DNA of 64,000 nucleotides from Kribbella pratensis (GTDB lineage: Bacteria > Actinomycetota > Actinomycetes > Propionibacteriales > Kribbellaceae), in the NCBI RefSeq assembly GCF_004365355.1, contig NZ_SODP01000002.1:461531-525530 (forward strand). Direction: 5' to 3'. Position 1 is the first letter of the stretch; every line of letters starts with the position of its first letter. Below, piece after piece: positions 45,001-52,235 of this stretch. The notes below the pieces were generated by a model. That model worked only from the letters and a program-made list of their open reading frames with translations, had not been told where the DNA came from and searched no databases. The position numbers were made by a program, and so were the translations under genes.

Positions 45001-45618
45001 CGCCGGCTGGCTCAGCGAACCCGCGACGTTCTCGAAGTCGGCGAAGTCGATCGTGTACGACGACGCGGTGTCCTCGGCGTCGACCTGCAGCCGGAACTTG
45101 GTGCCGGCCGGATAGGTGGTCGGGAACAGCCGGTGCACCTCGTCGTAGAAGTGATGCGGGTTGCTCCCCGGCTGGTTCGTGAACGGATAGCCGCCGTAAT
45201 ACCAGCTGTAGGCGTTGGTCAGGGTGAAGTTGGGCTGCTTGGTCCCGTTGACGTACAGGGACAGCTGCGGCGTGTAGACCGAGCCCGAGCCGGTGTCCGG
45301 GATGCTGTAGCGGAAGACGATCGAGTTCGTCGCGGCGGGCGTTGTGAACTCGACGAACTTCCCACTCCCCTGCAACGTGACGGCCTTCCGGTACGACGCC
45401 TCGGCCGCCAGCGTGTTGTACGCCGCGCTCGGGCCGATCACCGTCCCGTTCGTGGACGCGTTCTCGGCCTGCACTTCGACGTACGGCAGCGTGGCGCCGA
45501 CACCACCGGACGCGGCGGCCCACGCGGGCGTGGATCCGAGGACTGCAAGGCTCGCGGCGACCAGCGCGCCGCACACGGAGAGCACGCCGGCTCTCCAGGA
45601 TTTCACTGACCGGATCAT
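42100..45618 (-). CDS. Exported modular beta-helix glycanase (GH87 alpha-1,3-glucanase-like) with SPD-2/ASH and F5/8C modules
   Basis: The 1172-residue protein has an export signal (cleavage after AWA near residue 34) and a CBM35-like domain (VEVQAENAS to DFADFENV, about 45-200). A right-handed beta-helix follows (about 215-570; GTVWIPEGTFKIPGH, GVNFHNGVTNS, ADANDSFDHNTV). Two ASH-type Ig modules, an F5/8C discoidin module (TDGDASTYWESANNAFPQW), a third ASH module and a second F5/8C module complete it. The N-CBM plus helix plan matches GH87 alpha-1,3-glucanases/mycodextranases, which attack fungal walls or dental-type glucans; the family call is by pattern only. GAGAGTGAG lies before ATG 45618; the frame above it is not protein-like. 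Confidence 0.72.
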   Translation of the reverse strand: MIRSVKSWRAGVLSVCGALVAASLAVLGSTPAWAAASGGVGATLPYVEVQAENASTNGTVIGPSAAYNTLAAEASYRKAVTLQGSGKFVEFTTPAATNSIVFRYSIPDTGSGSVYTPQLSLYVNGTKQPNFTLTNAYSWYYGGYPFTNQPGSNPHHFYDEVHRLFPTTYPAGTKFRLQVDAEDTASSYTIDFADFENVAGSLSQPAGSVSVTSTGADPTGAADSTAAFNAAMTQAGAGGTVWIPEGTFKIPGHLILNNITIKGAGMWRSTVVGAAPGFYGNYAPNASSGVHLADFAIFGDVQERNDGAQVNGIGGALNNSTVDRVWIEHEKVGAWMDGPFTNLVMSGLRIRNVTADGVNFHNGVTNSKVTNSDLRNLGDDGLATWAEQNADANDSFDHNTVQYPILANGIAIYGGHDNFVTDNRVIDAGLTQGGGIHVAQRFGSTTLGRTDVLRNTIIRSGSLDPNWQFGVGALWFDARDGAMSGLTNVDNILIQQSPYEAIQFVSGSNISNVHINNATIQNTGTWVVQEQVGGSATITNSTATGTQAPGPIYSCGVGFTLTDGGGNSGIFAPAQCQNITSPTFPPYLPDNGSQISISPTALSFGSVAIGGSSSPQAVTVTNTGTAAAPVSAVATSGDFSQTNNCGTSIAAGASCTVSVTFRPTAAGSRSGNLTVNASGITNTVPLSGTGVAPGPILNANPASLSFPDTQVGSSSSAQTVAVTNSGTTSATVSGVTATGDFSQTNNCSALAVGASCTVTVTFRPTASGSRTGGVTVTSNANNSPTSISLTGNGIGTDTNLARGKTASASSQVNGTQIPATATDGDASTYWESANNAFPQWLQVDLGTAHSIGKVTLKLPPSGAWGTRTQTLSVQTSTDGSSYSTVVGSATYTFTSPTNVVNITVPATNARYVRVNITANSGWPAGQVSEFEVYPSGGAAPVLTTNPSSLTFASQALNTNSAAQPITVTNTGTAATSINVSITGDYSQTNNCGSLAANTSCTVNVTFRPTAAGTRTGTLTVNSNTVALSGTGAGATNTNLAAGKPTSESSHNDVYPSSNATDGNQSTYWESANNAFPQWIQVDLGSAVSAGRIVLQLPAGWGARSETLSVAGSVNGSTFTTLVPSAGYSFAPGNNNTVTITFSPTTQRYFRLNLTANTSWPAGQLSEFQIWNS

Positions 45619-45679
45619 GCGCGACTCACTCTCAAACGGGGCGGTTTGCGCCAGACCGTAACCCCGTGGACACGCACGC

Positions 45680-45702
45680 GCAATATCTCGATCGATTATT
45701 GC
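45680..45702. promoter_or_regulatory. Candidate operator GCAATA-N11-TATTGC
   Basis: A perfect 6-bp inverted repeat in an AT-rich patch lies 62 bases upstream of the beta-helix glycanase start, a usual repressor position. No regulator gene is adjacent, so the cognate protein is unknown. Confidence 0.35.
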
Positions 45703-45815
45703 AAGAAATGGACGACCCGGACTGAGGGATTGGATGTATCTGGTGGAGTTCGGAGCAGGTCCGTCCAAGTAAGAGCGCTCTGGTGAGTGGGGCGCCTACT
45801 TGGGGGGAACCCGAA

Positions 45816-46250
45816 ATGACAGCAGATCCCAACTTCGACGGCCTCGCTGGTCTCGAAGGCTCGGTGACCGCGGTGGCGATCATCGATCACGACGGCAATC
45901 CGAACCGCGTCCTCGACGACGAGTTCCCGTTCGACGTCACGATCAAGTGGACGGTCCAGCCGCCGGCCACGGCCGTACTGCTCGACGGCAACTGGACCGT
46001 CAAGGCGTACGCCGAATCGATGGGCCCCGGTCCCGAGCTGCTCATCGGCAGCAAGGTCGTGCCGGCGAACGGCGGTCCGGCGTACGCCGCGAAGATCACC
46101 GTCCCGGCCAACACGCTGCGGCCGGACAAGGCGCCGGACTCCGGCGTGTACAAGCTCGTCGTGGTCATCACCTACCGCACCGCACTGAACGTGCTGACGG
46201 AGATGGCCGCTTTCAGCGAGGGCCCGACGTTCCTGCTTCGCGAGCCCTGA
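45816..46250 (+). CDS. Small beta-rich protein of unknown function next to the sigma/CHAT locus
   Basis: The 144-residue protein has no signal peptide or membrane span. It shows alternating hydrophobic strands (SVTAVAIIDHDG, FDVTIKWTV, NWTVKAYAES, GVYKLVVVITYRT) consistent with an Ig/beta-sandwich fold. I do not recognise the family. GGGGGAA lies 7 bases before ATG 45816; a GTG at 45783 would add 11 residues. It ends 98 bases before the sigma-factor gene and reads in the same direction, so it may be the first gene of the locus and a binding partner or substrate of its proteases; this is inference from position only. Confidence 0.7.
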   Translation: MTADPNFDGLAGLEGSVTAVAIIDHDGNPNRVLDDEFPFDVTIKWTVQPPATAVLLDGNWTVKAYAESMGPGPELLIGSKVVPANGGPAYAAKITVPANTLRPDKAPDSGVYKLVVVITYRTALNVLTEMAAFSEGPTFLLREP

Positions 46251-46348
46251 GCCTGCGGAACGGAACTCCACGGACGCACGCCACCGCAGGGGGGATCGGT
46301 GGCGTGCACCCCTCGCACGAAGCATCACGTACCAACCCGGGAGCGGGA

Positions 46349-46963
46349 ATGGAACAGGATGTCTCACCAGTCACCGCACTTGTGGTCACCGCAGCCGCGG
46401 GCGATCAACAGGCATGGCGGGAGCTCGTCGACCGCTACGCGCCCCTGCTCGTATCGGTCATTCGCGGGTTCCGGTTGACGCCGGCCGAGACCGAGGACGT
46501 CGCACAGACGGTGTGGCTGCGGCTCGTCGAGCACCTCGACAGCCTCCAGGAACCGCGAGCGATCCCCGGCTGGCTGGTCACGACCGCGCGCCGGGAATCG
46601 ATCCGCTACCTGTCCTCCCAGCGCCACCGGAGGATGAGTGACCCGTTGAATGCCGAGCAGCCACCGGTCGCGGTCGAGGTTCCCGATCCGGACGAAGGAC
46701 TCGTCCGGTCCGAGCGGCACCAGGTGCTGCTCGCCGGGCTGGCCGAACTACCGAGCCGGCAACGCGAACTGCTGTTGCTGCTGATGACCGACCCGCAACC
46801 GTCGTACGACGAAATCAGGCGGCGGACCGGGATCCCGGTCGGCAGCATCGGCCCGACGCGGGCCCGTGCGCTCGAACGGCTGCGCAGAACGCCGGCCGTC
46901 AGAAGGTACGTCGCATCCGACCTGTCAGGAGGTGATCGGCATGACGCGGCATCGCTGGGATGA
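46349..46963 (+). CDS. ECF-like sigma-70 family RNA polymerase sigma factor
   Basis: The 204-residue protein has region 2 (DQQAWRELVDRYAPLLVSVIRGFRL, AETEDVAQTVWLRLVEHL) and region 4 (LAELPSRQRELLLLLM, SYDEIRRRTGIPVGSIGPTRARALERLR), with no region 3. It would direct polymerase to a dedicated promoter set. No recognisable anti-sigma factor lies beside it; the next gene instead codes for a transthyretin-like protein overlapping by 23 bases. ATG 46349 has only a GAGCGGG site before it. The family is often stress-responsive and autoregulated. Confidence 0.92.
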   Translation: MEQDVSPVTALVVTAAAGDQQAWRELVDRYAPLLVSVIRGFRLTPAETEDVAQTVWLRLVEHLDSLQEPRAIPGWLVTTARRESIRYLSSQRHRRMSDPLNAEQPPVAVEVPDPDEGLVRSERHQVLLAGLAELPSRQRELLLLLMTDPQPSYDEIRRRTGIPVGSIGPTRARALERLRRTPAVRRYVASDLSGGDRHDAASLG

Positions 46964-47399
46964 CGATGACCATCTCCTCGAGGATCTCGCGGCGGCCGTC
47001 CGTGCCACCGAACCGTTGGCACACACGATCGCCGAGCACGCCGAAGGCGCCCTGTCCTGGCGCACGATCGACGACGATCTGTTGCTGGCGAGCCTGACCT
47101 TCGACTCGTCGATGGCGTCGGCCGCGGACGTCCGGGCCGAGTCGAACGCGGACCGGGTCCTGGTGTTCACCTCAACGCCGCTGTCCGTGGAGTTGGAGGT
47201 GGTGCACTCCGAAGTCTTCGGTCAGATCCTGCCGCCCAGCGCAGCCGAAATCCGCATCGAGACCGCGGACGGCACGACGTACGACATCGTGGTCGACGAA
47301 TCGGGCTTCTTCGAACTGCCGACCTTGCCTGCCGGTGCCATGCGGTTGCGGTGTGACACGGCTACCGGCCGCGTCGTCACGGACTGGGTGCAGTTGTGA
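46941..47399 (+). CDS. Sigma-linked protein with C-terminal transthyretin/carboxypeptidase-regulatory-like domain
   Basis: The 152-residue protein has an acidic helical N-half (WDDDDHLLEDLAAAVRATE, then LSWRTIDDDLLLASLTFDS). Its beta-rich C-half (PPSAAEIRIETADG, VDESGFFELPTLPAGAMRLRC) resembles carboxypeptidase-regulatory/transthyretin folds. It starts inside the sigma gene behind AGGAGGTGATC, a full match to the 16S rRNA 3' end, so it should be made at higher level than the sigma factor. Similar proteins follow sigma factors in other actinobacterial CHAT loci (from memory, not checked). It may act as anti-sigma factor, adaptor or protease substrate; none is shown. Confidence 0.78.
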   Translation: MTRHRWDDDDHLLEDLAAAVRATEPLAHTIAEHAEGALSWRTIDDDLLLASLTFDSSMASAADVRAESNADRVLVFTSTPLSVELEVVHSEVFGQILPPSAAEIRIETADGTTYDIVVDESGFFELPTLPAGAMRLRCDTATGRVVTDWVQL

Positions 47400-47406
47400 C
47401 CGGCCC

Positions 47407-49971
47407 TCACGCGCCGAGAGCGATGAAGGATCGAGCGGTCGCGTCGTCCGATTCATGGGTCCGAGCGAGCGCTTCCGCGAGTCCGTCGCCGGCGCGCAGC
47501 TGTTCGTGCAGGCGCAGCATCAGCGGAACGGTCGCAGGGTCGGACACAGGTACGACGCTCGCGACCACTCCGGCCGATCCGAGCGCCACCAACGCACTGA
47601 CCAGACCCACCAGTTCGTCGGCACCACTCGGCCCACCGAGCGCCGAGCTGCAACTGGACAGGACCATGCGGTGCGGCGCTCGCTTCAGGCGTTCGAAGTC
47701 GTACACCGTGAGTGGGCCGTCATCCAGCTCGATCGCGGAGAACAGCGGACTGTCCGCGCGGAACGTGCCGTGCGCCGCCACATGCACAAGCGATGCCCCG
47801 TCGATCGCCTCCAGTACAGCGTCCGCCGTCGCGCTGCCGTCCGCGAGCAGGACAGCATCTGGGTACAGCTCGGCAAGCCGCCGTACCTCCTCCCGGCCGG
47901 CCGACAGGTGCGGTCCGCCGATCAGTACGACTCTGTCTACGCCAGGAGGCTTCGCCCGCATCGCGCGTACCCACGCCGCGGCTGACGGGACCACGGAGGT
48001 CGGACGTGTCCGCAACGACGGCAGAAGACTCCAAGGAACCGCATGCAGCCGGCCGGTCGGTACGACGACTACCGGTCCGTCGCCGAGGCGCTGCAGCGTG
48101 TTGCCCAGCAGAGCCGATTCGAGCCGCGCTCCGATCGGGTCGAGCAGGAGCTCGTGCCGGCCGCGCCGGGCGTTTTCGCGGCGGAGGGCGAACAAGGCAT
48201 GCGAGAGGGCATGAGTGGCCACCGAGGTCGGACCGATCGGCCGCAGCCGGACCTGGCGGTGCGAAGCCACCACGGCATACAGCTGGTCCTCGAGGTCGAC
48301 AAGCTCCACCAGCGTCCGGTCCCCGAGCTGTTCGAGCAGCTCGGCGATCCGAAGCCGCTCGCGCCGTTCGTCGAGTTGCCCCGGCGTGAGCAGAACCCGC
48401 CGTCGTACTGCGGACTCGAGCCGCTCGCGTTCCCGATGTTGGTGACTCTTGCCCGGCCCACGATCGTGGCTCGACTCCATCCGCTGGGTGAGATCGCGCA
48501 GGGCGGCGAGGTCCGCGACGAGCCCATCATCTGCCGGCGGTCGCACCGGTGGAATCGCCAGCACCGTCGCGCGCCAACGCTCGCTCCACTCGAGCACTTG
48601 GCGACCACTGCCGTGCTCGACGGCGTGCCCGAGCGCCATGGCCGCGAGTTCCGCGCCCTGGGCTGTCGCGAGTGCGCGCAGTTCGGTTGCGCCCAGAGTC
48701 CGCACATAGATCTCGATCAGGCTCAGGCCCTGCCTGCACGCGCCGAGCATGCCGCGCGACCGGCCGCTGTCCTGGTGCAGCAGTGCTTGGGCGAGCCAGC
48801 CGGCGCCGCGCGTTCGCAGGCCACGCTTCCGTGCCCTGGCCGCGATGCTCAGGTGCCGTACCGCTTCGGCGCTGTCGTTGCGTGCGAGTGCGATCCGGCC
48901 GGTCAACAGGTGTGCCTCCGCGGCGAGATCCCGATCGAGCTCGTCGAGCATCGCGCTGATGCGTTGGCCGGCGCGAAGCAGCGGCGCCGTCCGGCCGCCA
49001 TTCGCAAAGCGAGTCTGCAGCAACGCAAGCTCTGCTCGTGCCGCCCACCAAGGACGCTGCTGTCGACGGAACAGCCTGATCGCGTCGCGGTTGCGGCGCT
49101 CGGCCAGCTCGAACGCGCCGGCCGCGTGCGCCGCCAGACCGGCGCACAGCAACAGCTCCGCGTGCCGCGCCGACGAGCCACGCTGCGCCTCGATCCGCTC
49201 GAGCGCACTGTTGATCCCGACCAGGGCTTCGTGGGTGAGGCCGGCCGCCAGCAGCATCAAGCACTTGTTGGCGTACAGATCGGGCTCCAGTACGCCGAGC
49301 CGCTCGACGAGCTGTTGCGCGTCGTCCGAGAGCTGCATCGCGGTCGGGAGATCACCGCGGGCGAACGCTGCAGCGCCGCGAGCCTGTCGCGCGTCGGCGT
49401 ACTCGACCTCCTGGCCGGACTTCGCGAACAGCTCCTCGCTGCGGGCGAAGTCGTTGTCGGCGCGATCGATCACGCCCATCGCGAGCAGCACCATGGCCCG
49501 CATCTGGAACGCGCGAGCCTCCCAGATCAGGTCCCCGGTGTCGGCCAGCGACTCGACCGCCTGTTCGGCATCCGCGAGCGCCTCGGCGTACCGGCCGAGC
49601 AGAGCTCCGAGGACCCAGGAACGACGGATCAGCAACCGGCCGGCGAGCACTCCGGTCCGGCCGGGTACGACGGCGTCGAGCGCGGCCAGCCCGCGCTCGG
49701 TCTGACCGCCCATCACCAGAGCCACGCCGAGCGTCGCGAGAATCTCGTCCTCGCGGTCGCGATCCGTCGTCCGGCGGATCGATCGGTACGCCGCCTTCAG
49801 TTCCGCGACCGCCTCGCGGATGTCGCCGAAATCGCGATGGACGAGACCTGCCGCGTGGTGGGCCGCCGCGGCCTCGGCGTCAGACGGCGTCCCCGCCAGC
49901 ACCTCGTGAGCGATCCGCAGGGCCTCGGTCGGACGCGACAAAGCAAGCGCATGCAAGTCGTCGGCGTCCAT
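47407..49971 (-). CDS. TPR-CHAT caspase-like protease
   Basis: The 854-residue protein begins with about 430 residues of TPR-like helical repeats (alternating A-rich pairs such as LVHRDFGDIREAVAELKAAY). A linker follows, then a C-terminal CHAT domain. The predicted catalytic dyad is intact: His in VHVAAHGTF (about H734) and Cys in VLSSCSSALGG (about C774), 40 residues apart as in clan CD peptidases. CHAT proteases cut specific partner proteins after activation through the TPR part. ATG 49971 leaves a 75-base divergent promoter gap; ATG 50028 would leave 18. It converges on the sigma/TTR pair (7-base gap) and diverges from the subtilase. Confidence 0.88.
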   Translation of the reverse strand: MDADDLHALALSRPTEALRIAHEVLAGTPSDAEAAAAHHAAGLVHRDFGDIREAVAELKAAYRSIRRTTDRDREDEILATLGVALVMGGQTERGLAALDAVVPGRTGVLAGRLLIRRSWVLGALLGRYAEALADAEQAVESLADTGDLIWEARAFQMRAMVLLAMGVIDRADNDFARSEELFAKSGQEVEYADARQARGAAAFARGDLPTAMQLSDDAQQLVERLGVLEPDLYANKCLMLLAAGLTHEALVGINSALERIEAQRGSSARHAELLLCAGLAAHAAGAFELAERRNRDAIRLFRRQQRPWWAARAELALLQTRFANGGRTAPLLRAGQRISAMLDELDRDLAAEAHLLTGRIALARNDSAEAVRHLSIAARARKRGLRTRGAGWLAQALLHQDSGRSRGMLGACRQGLSLIEIYVRTLGATELRALATAQGAELAAMALGHAVEHGSGRQVLEWSERWRATVLAIPPVRPPADDGLVADLAALRDLTQRMESSHDRGPGKSHQHRERERLESAVRRRVLLTPGQLDERRERLRIAELLEQLGDRTLVELVDLEDQLYAVVASHRQVRLRPIGPTSVATHALSHALFALRRENARRGRHELLLDPIGARLESALLGNTLQRLGDGPVVVVPTGRLHAVPWSLLPSLRTRPTSVVPSAAAWVRAMRAKPPGVDRVVLIGGPHLSAGREEVRRLAELYPDAVLLADGSATADAVLEAIDGASLVHVAAHGTFRADSPLFSAIELDDGPLTVYDFERLKRAPHRMVLSSCSSALGGPSGADELVGLVSALVALGSAGVVASVVPVSDPATVPLMLRLHEQLRAGDGLAEALARTHESDDATARSFIALGA

Positions 49972-50046
49972 CGCAGCACCCGCCCTCCCAAACGCGGACA
50001 AGTCCGATCGTAGTACCGCAATGTCCATGGCAAGGGAGGGTGCAAC

Positions 50047-51357
50047 ATGTCAGAACAACAACGCCTCGAGGAAGCCGTCGACCTCATCCTGGAACGGGAC
50101 CCCCGAGCAGCCGCCTACCCACCGAGCTGGCGCGAAGACGGGCGCGTCGAGTATTTCTACCGCCGCAACAGCATCCTGGTCCGCACGGCTGACGCCGAGC
50201 AGGTCCGGGAGACGCTGCGCGGGATTCTCTCGCAAGGCGACGAGAGCGCTCAGCGGGCTGATGTCGGTCACCTGCCGGTGATCGCCGGTGTCGTGAAGCT
50301 CGAGTGGCCCGGCGACGACTTCTCGACGCCGGAGATTCTCGAACAGCTGGACGAGTTGCACGGGGTCGGAACCGCGACTCCGGTCCACGGCCTGTCGCTG
50401 TGTCCCAACAGCGGTCACCCCTGCCCGGCGACCGAACCTGCCGTCATCGCGTCCAAGTCCTTCAGTCCCGTGCCGCCGGTGAGCGACGGGATCTGCTGCG
50501 GGACGCACGGCTGGGACGGTGACGGTGTCGTGGTGGGCGTCGTGGACGACGGTTTGTTCCAGGAGGCGCCGAAGATGTGGCCGTGGATGGCGGGCGTCTA
50601 CGGCGATCCCGAGAATCCGTTCGACGCGAACAAGTTCATCGAGCCGTACGCCGGTCACGGGACCTTCGTCGCCGGATGCGTGCGATCCGTCGCGCCGCAC
50701 GCGGTGGTCCAGGTGAAGCGGGCGGAAGAGCTCGCGGGCCTGGCGTACGAGGACGAGATCATCCGGCGGATGGTCGAGGTGATGGACAGTGGTGCGGACG
50801 TCATCGTCTGCGAGTTCGACGGCATCACCCGGTTGCATCTGCCGATGCTCACCTTCAGTGCCTTCTACGACGAGTATCTGCGGCACGTGAACGTGGTCGT
50901 CGTCGCCCCGGCCGGCAACGACACGAGCCGGCTGCCGACGTACCCCGCGGCGTACTCGTGGGTGGTCGGGGTCGGCGCCCTGTCGGCGAACGGAACCTAC
51001 CGGGCCGACTTCACCAACTACGGCGGCTGGGTCGACGTGTACGCACCCGGCGTGGATCTCGTCAATGCCTTCGTGGTCGGCGACTACAAGACCATCCACG
51101 AGCACCCGCAGCAGACGCGACACTTCGACGGACTGTGCAACTGGAGCGGGACCTCGTTCTCGGCTCCATTGGTGGCCGGGATGATCGCGGCGCGGATGTC
51201 CGGGACCGGCGAGAACGCACCGCAAGCAACCGAGGCCCTCCTGCGGTTCGCCCGCAGCCAGGCTGTCCCCGGAGTCGGACCGGTGCTGTTACCCGACCAG
51301 GTGTGCCGTACGCCGCAGGAACCGCGTCGGACCGGATGCGATTGCGCGTGTGGGTGA
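50047..51357 (+). CDS. Subtilisin-like S8 serine protease without export signal
   Basis: The 436-residue protein has an N-terminal region of about 155 residues and then an S8 domain. The triad is intact: D167 (GVVDDG), H204 (GHGTFVAG), S370 (GTSFSAP), with oxyanion N291 (PAGND). There is no signal peptide or membrane segment, unusual for a subtilase, so it is expected to act in the cytosol. Cysteines cluster at CPNSGHPC (119-126), GICCG (150-151) and the tail GCDCACG (431-435), which could bind metal or form disulfides. AAGGGAGG precedes ATG 50047. It is divergent from the TPR-CHAT gene and may be its target or partner. Confidence 0.9.
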   Translation: MSEQQRLEEAVDLILERDPRAAAYPPSWREDGRVEYFYRRNSILVRTADAEQVRETLRGILSQGDESAQRADVGHLPVIAGVVKLEWPGDDFSTPEILEQLDELHGVGTATPVHGLSLCPNSGHPCPATEPAVIASKSFSPVPPVSDGICCGTHGWDGDGVVVGVVDDGLFQEAPKMWPWMAGVYGDPENPFDANKFIEPYAGHGTFVAGCVRSVAPHAVVQVKRAEELAGLAYEDEIIRRMVEVMDSGADVIVCEFDGITRLHLPMLTFSAFYDEYLRHVNVVVVAPAGNDTSRLPTYPAAYSWVVGVGALSANGTYRADFTNYGGWVDVYAPGVDLVNAFVVGDYKTIHEHPQQTRHFDGLCNWSGTSFSAPLVAGMIAARMSGTGENAPQATEALLRFARSQAVPGVGPVLLPDQVCRTPQEPRRTGCDCACG

Positions 51358-51375
51358 GCGGTGCTGTGATGAAGG

Positions 51376-51570
51376 ATGGCCAGAACACATCGGATGGACT
51401 GTACGGCGAGCCCGGCCGGCTTGCTTTTCGAGTGTCTTGACGGCTGCGGCCGTCGCGTCGTGGTCGACGGGATGAGCGGAGACCTCACCATCGTCGACCA
51501 CGGTGACCGTGCGGCGCTGCACCAGAGTTCGAATGGAGGCGTCGAACTGACCTCGACCCGCGTCGACTAA
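51376..51570 (+). CDS. Small conserved-looking protein of unknown function
   Basis: The 64-residue protein contains CTASPAGLLFECLDGCGRRVVVDG, with three cysteines, and then GDLTIVDHGDRAALHQSS. It looks like a compact beta-rich protein of a type often found as a stand-alone small gene in actinobacteria. It begins 19 bases after the subtilase stop on the same strand and could be co-translated, because its ATG has no separate Shine-Dalgarno. ATG 51394 is an alternative start. Function is unknown. Confidence 0.65.
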   Translation: MARTHRMDCTASPAGLLFECLDGCGRRVVVDGMSGDLTIVDHGDRAALHQSSNGGVELTSTRVD

Positions 51571-51579
51571 CGACCCGCG

Positions 51580-52170
51580 TCACGACCGCGTGGCAGACCG
51601 GAGCGACAGGCTCATCACGCCGTCGCCCTCGACGTGCACGTAGACGTCGAGCCGCATCCCGTCGTCGACGTACACGCTGCCGTGTCCGGTGGCATCCGCC
51701 TCCTGGCGTACGCCGTCGGCGTCGAGCCAGGCGATCGTCCCGTCCAGCACATAGTCGTAGTTCCCGGGCGACGTCGCCGTCACCTGCTGGGTCACAATCG
51801 GCTCGTCAACGCTCGCGTACAGCGAGGCGACCTTCGATCCCTCGAGTACGACGTCGATCCTCTCCTCCAGCGCACCATCGGTGAGCTGGTCGGACAGAGT
51901 GAGCGCGATGTCGTCCGCAACCGGCGTCGAGCTCGAAGGAGTCTCGGTACTCGGGCTGGACAGCTGCGTCGGCGGCGTCGGTTGCTGGGTCGGGCTGACC
52001 TGGATGATCTTGCTGGCGCCGCCGGCATCGAACGCGTCGGTTGCCACCAGCACCGGCACCAGCGCGCTGACCAGGCCGATCACCGCGGTCAGGATCTGGC
52101 CAAACGTCCCCAGCCGGCTCCACAGGCCCTCCGGCCGGTCGTCACCCCGTCTGGGTTCTTCGGTATTCAC
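51580..52170 (-). CDS. Single-pass membrane protein with Ser/Thr/Pro stalk and extracytoplasmic beta domain
   Basis: The 196-residue protein has an acidic cytosolic tail of about 20 residues, one membrane span (FGQILTAVIGLVSALVPVLVA, about 23-43), and a P/T/S-rich stalk (about 58-85). An outer domain with beta strands (YDYVLDGTIAWLDADG, GSVYVDDGMRLDVYVHVEG) completes it. It converges with the small 51376 gene across 9 bases. No family is recognised. Position next to the protease genes makes it a candidate membrane sensor or anchor of the same locus, but it could equally be an independent gene. Confidence 0.7.
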   Translation of the reverse strand: MNTEEPRRGDDRPEGLWSRLGTFGQILTAVIGLVSALVPVLVATDAFDAGGASKIIQVSPTQQPTPPTQLSSPSTETPSSSTPVADDIALTLSDQLTDGALEERIDVVLEGSKVASLYASVDEPIVTQQVTATSPGNYDYVLDGTIAWLDADGVRQEADATGHGSVYVDDGMRLDVYVHVEGDGVMSLSLRSATRS

Positions 52171-52235
52171 GTTGCCTCCTGCGGTCGAGAAAGATGCTCT
52201 CTATCTCGGACCGCGGGCCGGCGGACGGTGATACC

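Noticed and set aside
43771..45609. 612-codon plus-strand frame inside the modular glycanase
   Set aside because: Antisense shadow with no recognisable domain and no ribosome-binding site.
46257..46266. Tandem GGAAC, resembling an ECF -35 element, before the sigma gene
   Set aside because: No matching -10 element at the expected distance, so autoregulation by this site cannot be supported.
48043..50013. 656-codon plus-strand frame opposite TPR-CHAT
   Set aside because: The minus strand carries intact catalytic motifs and TPR periodicity; this frame is a compositional mirror.
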